From positions 1 through 12,176 of the forward strand of contig CAZCZY010000055.1 of the NCBI GenBank assembly GCA_964503525.1: 12,176 nt of DNA, given 5' to 3'. Below the pieces are notes generated by a model. It was not told where the DNA came from. It did not search any database and was given only the letters and a program-made list of their open reading frames with translations. The translations under genes were made by a program, and so were the position numbers. The DNA comes from CAZCZY01 sp964503525 (lineage in GTDB: Bacteria > Patescibacteriota > JAUYIX01). Shown here piece by piece: positions 1-6,835 of this stretch. Each line of letters starts with the position of its first letter. Position 1 is the first letter of the stretch.

Positions 1-1
1 C

Positions 2-619
2 GACGAATCGCCCAATGCGTTTGCGACGGGACGTTCGCCCAAGACTGCTTCGATAGCATTTACAACTGGACTATTACGCACATTGAACAAGGCAGAACTC
101 GAAGGTGTCACCGCGCACGAACTCGCCCACGTTGGCGATTACGATATTAGATATATGACGCTAGTGGCCGTGCTGGTCGGATTTGTAGTGATCGTGTCCG
201 ATTTCTTTTTGCGGTTTTCTTTTTGGGGTGGTGGCCGGCGACGCAGCAGTGATCGCGATAGTCAGGCCGGTACAATTTTACTTTTGATCGGATTGGCACT
301 TGCAATTATCGCGCCGATTTTTGCGCAGCTTATGAAGTTTGCCATTTCGCGCCGGCGTGAGTCGCTCGCGGATGCTAAAGGCGCTGAGATTACTCGCCAA
401 CCAGAAAAGTTGGCCGACGCATTGATCAAGATTGCTAAAGACGATACGCCGGCGCGGTTCGCCAATGCAGCCACCGCGCACTTGTACTTTGCGGACATTT
501 CAAAACTAAAAGGCACAACTCGCATTGCCCGTCTTTTATCGACACACCCGCCCGTTGAAGAACGCGTCAAAAAACTCTACGAGATGGCCGGGCTGACGCC
601 ACCTGTTCTCAATACCTGA
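2..619 (+). CDS. htpX: HtpX-like M48 membrane zinc metalloprotease, 5'-truncated by window start
   Basis: The reading frame is open from base 2, so the gene begins upstream of the window; 205 residues are visible against roughly 280-300 in full HtpX proteins. It starts within the PNAFATGR motif typical of HtpX. The zinc-binding HEXXH motif appears as HELAH at visible residues 39-43, and the third ligand is Glu120 in SRRRESLADAKGAE. Two hydrophobic segments follow (about 52-72 and 90-114), as expected for an inner-membrane protease with a cytoplasmic active site. HtpX proteins degrade misfolded membrane proteins under stress. The gene ends in TGA and converges on recX with a 35-base gap. The missing N-terminal part should hold the first two membrane helices. 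Family assignment is secure; the substrate is unknown. Confidence 0.93.
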   Translation, partial: DESPNAFATGRSPKTASIAFTTGLLRTLNKAELEGVTAHELAHVGDYDIRYMTLVAVLVGFVVIVSDFFLRFSFWGGGRRRSSDRDSQAGTILLLIGLALAIIAPIFAQLMKFAISRRRESLADAKGAEITRQPEKLADALIKIAKDDTPARFANAATAHLYFADISKLKGTTRIARLLSTHPPVEERVKKLYEMAGLTPPVLNT

Positions 620-627
620 CCGGTCCA

Positions 628-664
628 GCTAGTCGGGCCTAGTCAGGAGCCCGCCTAGTCAGGA
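628..664. repeat. CTAGTC short repeats and imperfect stem-loop between htpX and recX
   Basis: The 12-base word GCCTAGTCAGGA occurs twice (637-648 and 653-664), and a third CTAGTC lies at 629-634. The same bases can fold: CTAG(629-632)-T-CGGGC(634-638) pairs with GCCCG(649-653)-C-CTAG(655-658), with one mismatch and a 10-base loop. The site lies between two convergent genes and covers the recX stop codon, so a bidirectional terminator is possible, but there is no T-run on either side. The pairing is seen in the sequence; the function is a guess. Confidence 0.35.
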
Positions 665-1092
665 ATAGATACCTGGTCGAGGGCTTCGAGGACAATGTCA
701 GTGGCAAAACCGCGGCTAACTAAAAAGCGCGCAGTTTTTTCACGCGTTGCACGTGGCTTTGTTTGCACGAGTTTTTGGGCGAGCGTTTTTTCCATCTCAG
801 GTGGATAATTTTCGGACAAGCCCGCCGCGATATCCTCCGCCGAAAACCCTCGCTGTTGCATCTTGAATCGCACCCCGCGGCGCCCCATCGGTCGGTACTC
901 GACAAACCAGCGCACTAAATCTCGCGCGAGCTTGGCGTCGTCAAGGTATTTTTCGTTTTTCAACCGCGCGATCGCTTCCGCAATCTCATCCTGTGAAAAC
1001 TTCTTGCGCGCCAGTTTTACGCCAAGCTCGCGCTCAGCATGTGGACGCCTGATCAAAACACGTAAGGCCGCCTCGTAGGCCGTGTCATTCAT
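655..1092 (-). CDS. recX: RecX family regulatory protein
   Basis: This is a 145-residue protein that begins MNDTAYEAALRVLIRRPHAE, the usual opening of RecX (a first helix with AL..L..R.R.E.EL). Conserved features follow: KKF at 31-33, the LK.EKYLDD.K.AR segment near 44-58, then GRRGVRFKMQQRGF around residues 70-83 and a final FLVSRGF repeat near the C-terminus. These match the three three-helix repeats of RecX, which binds RecA filaments and modulates recombination and SOS activity. The ATG at 1092 was chosen because the open frame upstream has no RecX similarity and would run into the clpC start. No clear ribosome binding site precedes it. It is transcribed divergently from clpC and converges on htpX. 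No recA gene is in the window. Confidence 0.87.
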   Translation of the reverse strand: MNDTAYEAALRVLIRRPHAERELGVKLARKKFSQDEIAEAIARLKNEKYLDDAKLARDLVRWFVEYRPMGRRGVRFKMQQRGFSAEDIAAGLSENYPPEMEKTLAQKLVQTKPRATREKTARFLVSRGFATDIVLEALDQVSIPD

Positions 1093-1220
1093 GTCGGTAG
1101 TAATGCAATGCACATATGGCAATAGTACCGCATCTCGTGTCAACAGAATGTAAAATATTTGTTCGCTCCTGAGTCTAGACAAGGAATCAAAAAGTGGGTA
1201 GCGTGGAGTCTTAATAAACC
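1093..1220. promoter_or_regulatory. Divergent recX/clpC intergenic region with weak promoter matches
   Basis: The 128 bases between the two start codons should hold both promoters. On the minus strand a perfect TTGACA -35 lies at 1138-1143 and points to recX, but the expected -10 position holds only poor matches (CCATAT or CATATG around 1113-1119). On the plus strand TAAAAT at 1151-1156 is a five-of-six -10 match for clpC without a good -35 partner. No CIRCE or CtsR-type operator was recognised. A GGAG lies 12 bases before the clpC ATG, farther than usual for a ribosome binding site. Confidence 0.3.
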
Positions 1221-3722
1221 ATGGAAACACACTCGATTACTGCAAAATTTTCTTCGCGGCTCAAACACGTTTTGAGCGAGGCTGAGGATGCGGCGGAGAG
1301 CTTCCACCACAGCGTGGTCGACACCGATCATTTGTTGTTTGCGCTGCGTGTCCACCCGGGATCGGTCGCTGCGGAAATTTTGAAGACTTCCAACATACGC
1401 ATCGAGGCCTTACGCATGGCTGTGCTCAATGATCATAAGTTACGCACTTCGGGTGGTGCCAAGCAATTGAGTTACACCGGACAAGCACGCCGCGCCATCA
1501 TCCGCGCAACTTGGACCGCGGGACAAAATAACCATCACTTTGTCGGGACCGAACACTTACTCGCCGCACTCCTTGCCCAACGCGAGAGTAAGGCCAAAAA
1601 AGTTTTGGCTGATCTTAAAATTGATCTGGGCATGGTTCGTCACCAACTAAAATTAGTATTACGCGGCACGTCGCACTTTCCAGAAATTGCGGAGAACCTA
1701 CATTTGCGCGTCGCCCCCAATGTTACTAGTGCTAAAAATCCCACGCCGCGTTTAGCAGAGTTTGGTTGGGACCTCAACGCACGCGCACTGCAACACAAAA
1801 TCGATCCCGTCATTGGTCGCGACACAGAACTCTCGCGAGTCATCGACATCTTGGGCCGACGTACCAAAAATAACGCGGTGTTAGTTGGCGAGCCGGGTGT
1901 TGGAAAAACCGCGATTGTAGAAGGCCTCGCGCATAAAATCGTCACCGGCCAAGTCTCTGCCACGCTCGCAGACAAACGCATTGTGCAAATCGACCTCACA
2001 AGTATGGTCGCCGGGACTTCGTATCGTGGCGATTTTGAAGAACGACTGCGACGGTTGCTAGAAGAGGTAGAGACGGCTGGAAATGTGATTTTGTTTATCG
2101 ACGAGATCCATACGTTGGTGGGGACCGGGAGTGTGAGTGGTTCGTTTGATGCGGCCAATATGCTTAAGACGTCGCTCGCGCGCGGAGAGATCCGAGTGAT
2201 TGGTGCCACTACGCCACAAGAATACAAACAGCACATTGAGCGTGATGCTGCGCTGGAGCGACGCTTTCAAGTTGTCCCCGTGCCAGAAGTACCAATCGAA
2301 CAAGCACACAAAATTATCGCGGGGCTCTTGCCGCTGTACGAAAAATTTCATGGCAGTACCGTGGCGCCAGATGCCGCTGAGGCTGCCGTGACATTGTCGG
2401 CCAGGTATATCAACGACCGATTTTTGCCGGACAAGGCTATCGATCTCATCGACGAAGCGCTCTCGAGTAAAAAAGTGGAGTTACTCAAAACCTTTGCGCG
2501 CAAAACACCAGCCGTGCACGAACAAGTACACGTGTTGGCTACAGAAACCGACGAGCTTATCCAGGCCGAGCGCTACCCTGAGGCATTGCGGACCCAGCAG
2601 CGCCTGGCGCGCCTACGTGTTAAGGCCGAACAGCAACCCAAACCTACCCTGCCCAGTGCGGTGGTAACGCGACCAGATATCGCACGTGTCGTCGCGCGTA
2701 TGACGGGCATCCCGGTGGAAAATTTGTTGCACGCCGAAGGAACGAGCGGGTTTAGCGTGGCTAATCTTGCCACCAAACTCAAGCGCCGCATCGTCGCGCA
2801 AGAATCAGCCATCACAGCCGTAACCTCGACGCTACTGCGTGCTCGCGCAGGGTTGCAAGATCCGGAACGACCGCTTGGCACCTTTTTATTTCTCGGGCCC
2901 TCGGGTGTTGGCAAGACCGAACTCGCCAAGGCACTTGCACAAGAAGTGTTTAATCAAAAAGATTCGCTGATTCGGTTGGACATGTCGGAGTTTGGGGAGA
3001 AATTTACGGTGTCGCGCTTGATTGGTTCGCCGCCCGGATACGTGGGCTATGGAGAAGGCGGACGTCTGACCGAGGCCTTGCGACGGCGTCCGTATAGCGT
3101 CGTACTTTTTGACGAAATCGAAAAAGCCCATCCCGATGTATTGCATTTGCTATTGCAAGTTTTTGAAGATGGTCGGCTGACCGATGCAGCCGGAAAACTC
3201 GTGAGTTTTAAGAACGCGATTATTATCATGACAAGCAACATTGGTAATCGGTATCGCGGCCGTGGCGAAACGATTGGGTTTGATGATTCTAAAGTTGACG
3301 ATGCAAAACCGGATGATTTACGTCTCAAGCGCGCCTTGCAAGATCAACTACCACCAGAATTTTTGAGTCGCATCGACAAAACGATTGCTTTTCATCCGCT
3401 CGAACAAACGCATTTGGCCAAAATATTTAAATTGGAGTTTGCCAAAGTGGTGCAGCGACTCAGCGGTCGCGGAATGACGGTCGAACTACAGCCGACCGTC
3501 ATTGTAGCTGCGCTTAAAACAGCCGATCCAAATTCGGGAGCGCGCTTTGTGCGCGGGTATATCCAAGAACATATTGAACCCCGTCTGGCAGAGGTTCTCG
3601 TCACGCCTGACCACGCTAAGAAACTCACGGTGGAAATGCGGGGTTCGTCTATCCATATTGGTCATATTGACCACATCGGCCATATCGGCAACATTGTCCA
3701 CAGCGCAACCGCAAAAGTTTAA
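1221..3722 (+). CDS. clpC: ClpC-type AAA+ unfoldase (ATP-dependent Clp protease ATP-binding subunit)
   Basis: This 833-residue, two-ring Clp/Hsp100 ATPase unfolds proteins and passes them to the ClpP peptidase. Residues 1-150 are the double Clp_N repeat. AAA-1 has Walker A GEPGVGKT (223-230), Walker B VILFIDE (289-295) and a pore loop AGTSYRG (264-270), with Ser267 where Lys is usual. A short linker (about 430-475) replaces the long ClpB coiled coil. AAA-2 has Walker A GPSGVGKT (559-566), pore loop GSPPGYVGYGEGG (602-614), Walker B VVLFDE (627-632) and sensor-2 GAR (773-775). An IGF tripeptide at 685-687 occupies the position of the ClpP-docking loop, which favours ClpC/ClpA over ClpB. The tail (810-827) is a His-Ile-Gly repeat unlike normal ClpC ends. 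No clpP lies in the window. comF follows after 36 bases. Confidence 0.95.
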   Translation: METHSITAKFSSRLKHVLSEAEDAAESFHHSVVDTDHLLFALRVHPGSVAAEILKTSNIRIEALRMAVLNDHKLRTSGGAKQLSYTGQARRAIIRATWTAGQNNHHFVGTEHLLAALLAQRESKAKKVLADLKIDLGMVRHQLKLVLRGTSHFPEIAENLHLRVAPNVTSAKNPTPRLAEFGWDLNARALQHKIDPVIGRDTELSRVIDILGRRTKNNAVLVGEPGVGKTAIVEGLAHKIVTGQVSATLADKRIVQIDLTSMVAGTSYRGDFEERLRRLLEEVETAGNVILFIDEIHTLVGTGSVSGSFDAANMLKTSLARGEIRVIGATTPQEYKQHIERDAALERRFQVVPVPEVPIEQAHKIIAGLLPLYEKFHGSTVAPDAAEAAVTLSARYINDRFLPDKAIDLIDEALSSKKVELLKTFARKTPAVHEQVHVLATETDELIQAERYPEALRTQQRLARLRVKAEQQPKPTLPSAVVTRPDIARVVARMTGIPVENLLHAEGTSGFSVANLATKLKRRIVAQESAITAVTSTLLRARAGLQDPERPLGTFLFLGPSGVGKTELAKALAQEVFNQKDSLIRLDMSEFGEKFTVSRLIGSPPGYVGYGEGGRLTEALRRRPYSVVLFDEIEKAHPDVLHLLLQVFEDGRLTDAAGKLVSFKNAIIIMTSNIGNRYRGRGETIGFDDSKVDDAKPDDLRLKRALQDQLPPEFLSRIDKTIAFHPLEQTHLAKIFKLEFAKVVQRLSGRGMTVELQPTVIVAALKTADPNSGARFVRGYIQEHIEPRLAEVLVTPDHAKKLTVEMRGSSIHIGHIDHIGHIGNIVHSATAKV

Positions 3723-3758
3723 TCAAAATTTAATATCGCATCTGGTAGTGCTGGTGAG

Positions 3759-4544
3759 ATGAAAACCGCCGTCGACATCGGCAGGATCGCAAAAGTTGGC
3801 AAATTCGCTCTCAACAAAACCTCGCACATCGTACTTGAGTACATCAGCCCAACACGGTGTGTTTCTTGTGAAGCTGCAGGAAATTCTATTTGTCGCAGTT
3901 GTCTTTTGAATTTGGGCGAACTGCCGCCGCTTGTTTGTTCTGGCTGTGGCGCGATTAGTCAGGCGGGGCAAACCTGTGGACTGTGCCAAAAACTGCAGGC
4001 ACCGATCGATCAACTCGTGAGCGCTTTTTTGTACGAAAATCATCACTTTCATCGCGCGCTCGCGGCGTGTAAAGAAAAAGGAGATCGCGACGTCATGCCG
4101 TATTTGGCGGCGCGCCTGGCGCGCCGCCTCCAGGCACTGAGTGCAACAACTATCAATGACCTGGCACGAGAATGGAAAGATTTTATTGTTGTCCCCGTCC
4201 CTGCCACGCGCCGCCGCCAAATCGAACGTGGCTTTAATCAAGCCGAGCTTTTGGCGCAGTGCATCGGGCGGTTGCTACATCTGCCTGTTCGTACCAACAT
4301 ACTCCGACGGCTCGAACCAAACGCGCGCGTTGGCGATCAACAAAAAGAGCTTTCAATTCTCGATCGTCGCTCAAAACTGGCTGGTACGTATCAACTACAC
4401 GCGCCCGCGTCACCCATGCCAAAAAATATTCTCCTGTGTGACGATGTCGCCACCACCCTCGCCACACAAGAAACCTGCGCGCAGATCTTGAGGGACGCGG
4501 GCGCACAATGCATCGTGGGCGCCGTCTTAGCCCACGCGCAATGA
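3759..4544 (+). CDS. comF: ComF family protein (zinc-finger plus phosphoribosyltransferase-like domain)
   Basis: The protein has 261 residues. An N-terminal zinc-finger region carries four CxxC pairs: Cys34/37, Cys45/48, Cys60/63 and Cys73/76. A type I phosphoribosyltransferase fold follows, with the ComF signature VPVPATRRRQIERGFNQAEL (145-164) and a PRPP loop LLCDDVATTLAT (225-236). The usual loop is DDVxTTGAT; here Leu234 replaces the Gly. ComF proteins are linked to natural DNA uptake and are widely kept, though their exact reaction is not settled. The gene follows clpC on the same strand, 36 bases apart, so co-transcription is likely. The ATG has only a GGTGAG abutting it, which is not a well-spaced ribosome binding site. 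No other competence gene is in the window. Confidence 0.9.
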   Translation: MKTAVDIGRIAKVGKFALNKTSHIVLEYISPTRCVSCEAAGNSICRSCLLNLGELPPLVCSGCGAISQAGQTCGLCQKLQAPIDQLVSAFLYENHHFHRALAACKEKGDRDVMPYLAARLARRLQALSATTINDLAREWKDFIVVPVPATRRRQIERGFNQAELLAQCIGRLLHLPVRTNILRRLEPNARVGDQQKELSILDRRSKLAGTYQLHAPASPMPKNILLCDDVATTLATQETCAQILRDAGAQCIVGAVLAHAQ

Positions 4545-4562
4545 GGCGAGCGGCAAGCGCGA

Positions 4563-4592
4563 TTGACGACTTACACAAAACTACGTTACGCT
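4563..4592 (+). promoter_or_regulatory. Possible promoter of tRNA-Ser(GCU)
   Basis: TTGACG (4563-4568) matches the -35 consensus at five of six bases. After 18 bases TACGCT (4587-4592) is a weak -10 with the first two and last bases conserved. Transcription would start near 4599 and give a leader of about 16 bases before the mature tRNA. It lies just after the comF stop, so the tRNA may also be read from the clpC-comF transcript. Confidence 0.33.
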
Positions 4593-4614
4593 CGCACAGC
4601 AAAAGCAAATACGC

Positions 4615-4710
4615 GGTGAGGTACTCAAGTGGTTGAAGAGGCGGGTTTGCTAAACCTGTAGGGCGCGGTTCCACCGTGCCGCGAGGGTTCGAATCCCTCC
4701 CTCACCGCCA
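4615..4710 (+). tRNA. tRNA-Ser, anticodon GCU, CCA encoded
   Basis: The cloverleaf is complete. The acceptor stem GGTGAGG (4615-4621) pairs with CCTCACC (4700-4706), followed by discriminator G4707 and encoded CCA (4708-4710). The anticodon arm is CGGGT-TTGCTAA-ACCTG, giving anticodon GCU, which reads AGC and AGU. The long variable arm (GGCGCGG pairing with CCGTGCC, with one wobble) and the G discriminator mark it as a type II serine tRNA. The T arm is GAGGG-TTCGAAT-CCCTC. The two flanking 5' bases (GC) could extend the acceptor stem by pairing with G4707 and C4708. The stop codon of the convergent ABC transporter begins only 2 bases downstream. Confidence 0.96.
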
Positions 4711-4712
4711 AT

Positions 4713-6485
4713 TTATAATTTTTGTTTCTCCCACAAGTCAAAGAAGCGTCCTTTAGCAGCGTACAGTGCGTCAAAGGAGCCATCTTCAATAATTTTGCCT
4801 CCCTCCAAAACGATGATCCGGTCCATTTCTTTAACAGTCGTCAGGCGATGTGCAATTACTATTGCGGTTACGTGCTGAAAAAATTCATGGAGTGAGTCGC
4901 GAATTTTTTCCTCAGATTCTATATCGAGATGTGATGTAGCTTCGTCCAGTAGCAAAATCTGTGGGTTTTTGAAAATTGCGCGTGCAATGCCGAGCCGTTG
5001 ACGCTCACCGCCAGAAAGACGCACGCCTTTTTCGCCAATGATGGTATCGAGTCCTGCGGGTAACCTTTCCAAAAAATCATCTATATGAGCTGTCCTTACT
5101 GCGCGACTAAGCAGGCGTGCATCACGAGTTCGACTCGGATTTGCGAGTGTAATATTATCCTTGAGAGAAAAATTAAAGACTTCAGTGTCTTGCAAGACTA
5201 CCGAAGCAAACTTGAAATAATTTTTCTTGCTAATCTGTGTGAGTGGAAGATTGTCAAACGCGATTGTGCCCGTGTAGTCTTCATATTCTTTTAGCAAGAG
5301 CTTGAACAGCGTCGATTTCCCAGCGCCGGAAAGACCGATTATACCGATACGTTCACCCCGTTGTATATCAAAAGAAATGTTGTCCAGAACTTTTCTTTGA
5401 CGATATGAGAAAGATACATTCTTGACCGAGATTTTTTTCCAGTCTTCTCGCATGTACAATTTATTTTTTTCGAGATCAATCCCGATGGGTTCACGTAATA
5501 TTTGTTTCATACGCCCTACAGCAGTTCTCGCTACAACAACCTCTTGGGAAACGTTCGAAAACTCTCGCACGGATTCCCATAAATCGCCAAAATAGCCATT
5601 AAAAAGAATCAGAAACCCGACTTCGTAATGTCCTTCCGCGACGCCAAATACTATCAGCATAAGCGTACCCACTTTATAGAGCATGCCCCAAAACGCGAGT
5701 AATGAATTATGGCCCTGAAATCTGAAAATACGGTGAATAAGTTTTTCGAACAAATCACCAAATCCTTTTTTTAGAATTTTGTAAATAGAATCCGCCATGC
5801 CCAATACTTTGACGGTTCGAATATTATTGAGCGCTTCAAACATAAGCCCGTTCATTTCTTCTTCCTGAATATCAACATTTTTTACGGCGGTTGCAACTCG
5901 TCGTAATAGGAACTGAGAAATCAAAAGATACGTAATGATGAAAGAAATGACGATGACACTAAAAAACAAGTCAAACTGGATCAATATAATAGTTATGCCA
6001 ACAAACCTAACTCCAATTTCAATTACATTTGAAACCCAAATGCGCAAAAGCTTATTTAATCCCTCACCGCCATGTTGAATACGTTTGAGTTTATTCCCCG
6101 TGTTTTCTTGTTCGTGCCAAGCGATATCAAGAGAAAACATATGCCTAATGCTTTGTAGCTGTGCATCAATCGATATTTTTTCGGCCACGCGATACATAAT
6201 CGCCCGGCCTATAAACAGACCGATGGACCGCATGGCAGACGCGGCGAGCCATAGGCCCAACAAGATGAGCGGTTGCGTCAGGGACGCACCGGGTTGATAG
6301 TTGGCAAAAAAACTGACAATACTTGCAAAAGCAAAAGCCGGGTAAAGCGAGACGATATCGCTCAGTAATCTAAATGTGCTGCCAATAATAAAACGACCAC
6401 GATACGGCCGAATAAAAAACGCCAAATCTTTTACTACGTCTACAAAAGAGTAATGCGCGATGGTATCGATTTTTTTCACAAACAT
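4713..6485 (-). CDS. ABC exporter half-transporter (fused membrane and ATPase domains, MsbA/ABCB type)
   Basis: The 590-residue protein has an N-terminal membrane domain with about six hydrophobic helices (roughly residues 30-300) and a C-terminal ATPase. ATPase motifs, numbered from the ATG at 6485, are: A-loop Tyr361, Walker A GLSGAGKS (384-391), Q-loop Gln432, exporter-type X-loop TIIGEKG (481-487), signature LSGGE (490-494), Walker B ILLLDE (510-515), D-loop SHLD (518-521) and H-loop His546. It should work as a homo- or heterodimer exporting or flipping a lipid, peptide or drug; the substrate cannot be read from the sequence. The ATG at 6485 is preferred because the earlier ATG (6509) and TTG (6515) lie inside a strong stem-loop and lack ribosome binding sites. 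The gene is strikingly AT-rich compared with clpC, suggesting a separate origin. It ends 2 bases from the convergent tRNA. Confidence 0.9.
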   Translation of the reverse strand: MFVKKIDTIAHYSFVDVVKDLAFFIRPYRGRFIIGSTFRLLSDIVSLYPAFAFASIVSFFANYQPGASLTQPLILLGLWLAASAMRSIGLFIGRAIMYRVAEKISIDAQLQSIRHMFSLDIAWHEQENTGNKLKRIQHGGEGLNKLLRIWVSNVIEIGVRFVGITIILIQFDLFFSVIVISFIITYLLISQFLLRRVATAVKNVDIQEEEMNGLMFEALNNIRTVKVLGMADSIYKILKKGFGDLFEKLIHRIFRFQGHNSLLAFWGMLYKVGTLMLIVFGVAEGHYEVGFLILFNGYFGDLWESVREFSNVSQEVVVARTAVGRMKQILREPIGIDLEKNKLYMREDWKKISVKNVSFSYRQRKVLDNISFDIQRGERIGIIGLSGAGKSTLFKLLLKEYEDYTGTIAFDNLPLTQISKKNYFKFASVVLQDTEVFNFSLKDNITLANPSRTRDARLLSRAVRTAHIDDFLERLPAGLDTIIGEKGVRLSGGERQRLGIARAIFKNPQILLLDEATSHLDIESEEKIRDSLHEFFQHVTAIVIAHRLTTVKEMDRIIVLEGGKIIEDGSFDALYAAKGRFFDLWEKQKL

Positions 6486-6490
6486 AAATA

Positions 6491-6526
6491 TAAGACTCCG
6501 CTGGCGCATTGGCAAACGGAGTCTTA
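6491..6526 (-). terminator. Perfect 10-bp stem-loop between zinc-ribbon gene and ABC transporter
   Basis: TAAGACTCCG (6491-6500) and CGGAGTCTTA (6517-6526) are exact reverse complements around a 16-base loop. In minus-strand RNA the stem begins at the stop codon of the zinc-ribbon gene and ends 5 bases before the preferred ABC ATG. The bases after the stem are U-rich but not a pure run. It could be an intrinsic terminator or attenuator. Alternatively it could hide the GGAG at 6518-6521, the only ribosome-binding-like site upstream of the ABC start. The pairing is certain; the role is not. Confidence 0.55.
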
Positions 6527-6757
6527 GTATTTGTGGTGGCCCGGATGAGATTGTACTTTCGGAAACACGATGGTATTTCCGGCCGCGATGCCAATTGGCG
6601 AACGTGTTAGTCCCGGATTAACCGCAATGCAATCACGGTTACAGTTGCGACACACCCACAATCTTCCCCCTTCAAATCGTACATGTATAAAACCGTCCTT
6701 TGACCGACAATATGGACAACCGAGATCGTACAGATCATGCCAGCTGATCGCGATCAT
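6524..6757 (-). CDS. Small zinc-ribbon protein of unknown function
   Basis: A 77-residue protein. Cys14-Pro-Tyr-Cys17 and Cys36-Arg-Asn-Cys39 form two CxxC knuckles 18 residues apart, as in a zinc ribbon; an extra Cys43 follows. The central strand IHVRFEGGRLWVC fits the ribbon's beta hairpin. The C-terminus ends in a His-rich HPGHHKY. The start is well supported: GGAGG sits 5 bases before the ATG, the clearest Shine-Dalgarno site in the window. The open frame extends 25 codons upstream, but without family-like sequence. It lies between the second glycosyltransferase and the ABC exporter on the same strand. Such ribbons often bind nucleic acid or a partner protein, but no family was recognised and no function is claimed. 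Confidence 0.7.
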   Translation of the reverse strand: MIAISWHDLYDLGCPYCRSKDGFIHVRFEGGRLWVCRNCNRDCIAVNPGLTRSPIGIAAGNTIVFPKVQSHPGHHKY

Positions 6758-6818
6758 GTGATCCTCCGTTTGCAAAGATCGGAACGAAAAAGAACGATCT
6801 GACAGCCTAGCAAGGATC
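6724..6818. promoter_or_regulatory. GATC cluster with 12-bp palindrome at the start of the zinc-ribbon gene
   Basis: GATC occurs eight times in 95 bases, at 6724, 6733, 6746, 6752, 6760, 6777, 6796 and 6815; random sequence would give about one per 256. TGATCGCGATCA (6745-6756) is a perfect 12-bp palindrome. GATCA(6752-6756)-TG-TGATC(6759-6763) forms a second inverted repeat over the start codon. AGATCG (6776-6781) and CGATCT (6795-6800) form a third around a 13-base loop. The cluster spans the leader, ribosome binding site and first codons. An operator or a methylation-sensitive switch is possible, but nothing in the window proves it. Confidence 0.4.
6763..6767 (-). promoter_or_regulatory. 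Shine-Dalgarno site of the zinc-ribbon gene
   Basis: GGAGG on the minus strand is followed by 5 bases and then the ATG at 6757. It decides the start codon against the longer open frame beginning at 6832. Most other genes in the window lack such a site. Confidence 0.75.
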
Positions 6819-6821
6819 CAA

Positions 6822-6835
6822 CGGTTTACCAACCG
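6822..6835 (-). other. Small stem-loop directly after the glycosyltransferase stop codon
   Basis: CGGTT (6822-6826) and AACCG (6831-6835) pair around a 4-base loop immediately after the TAG of the second glycosyltransferase. There is no T-run after it in the direction of transcription, so it is at best a weak terminator or an RNA end-protecting hairpin. Confidence 0.25.

Noticed and set aside
1093..1230. N-terminal extension of recX up to 1230
   Set aside because: The added 46 residues show no RecX similarity and would overlap the clpC start; the ATG at 1092 gives the normal RecX opening.
1640..2236. 198-codon minus-strand frame inside clpC
   Set aside because: It is antisense to the conserved AAA-1 domain; its length follows from the GC-rich codon use of clpC and it shows no protein family features.
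4234..4674. Minus-strand frame across comF and tRNA-Ser(GCU)
   Set aside because: It is the shadow of comF and the tRNA, with no recognisable domain.
6758..6832. Longer start for the zinc-ribbon gene at 6832
   Set aside because: The GGAGG site 5 bases before the ATG at 6757 fixes the start, and the extra 25 residues look like translated leader.
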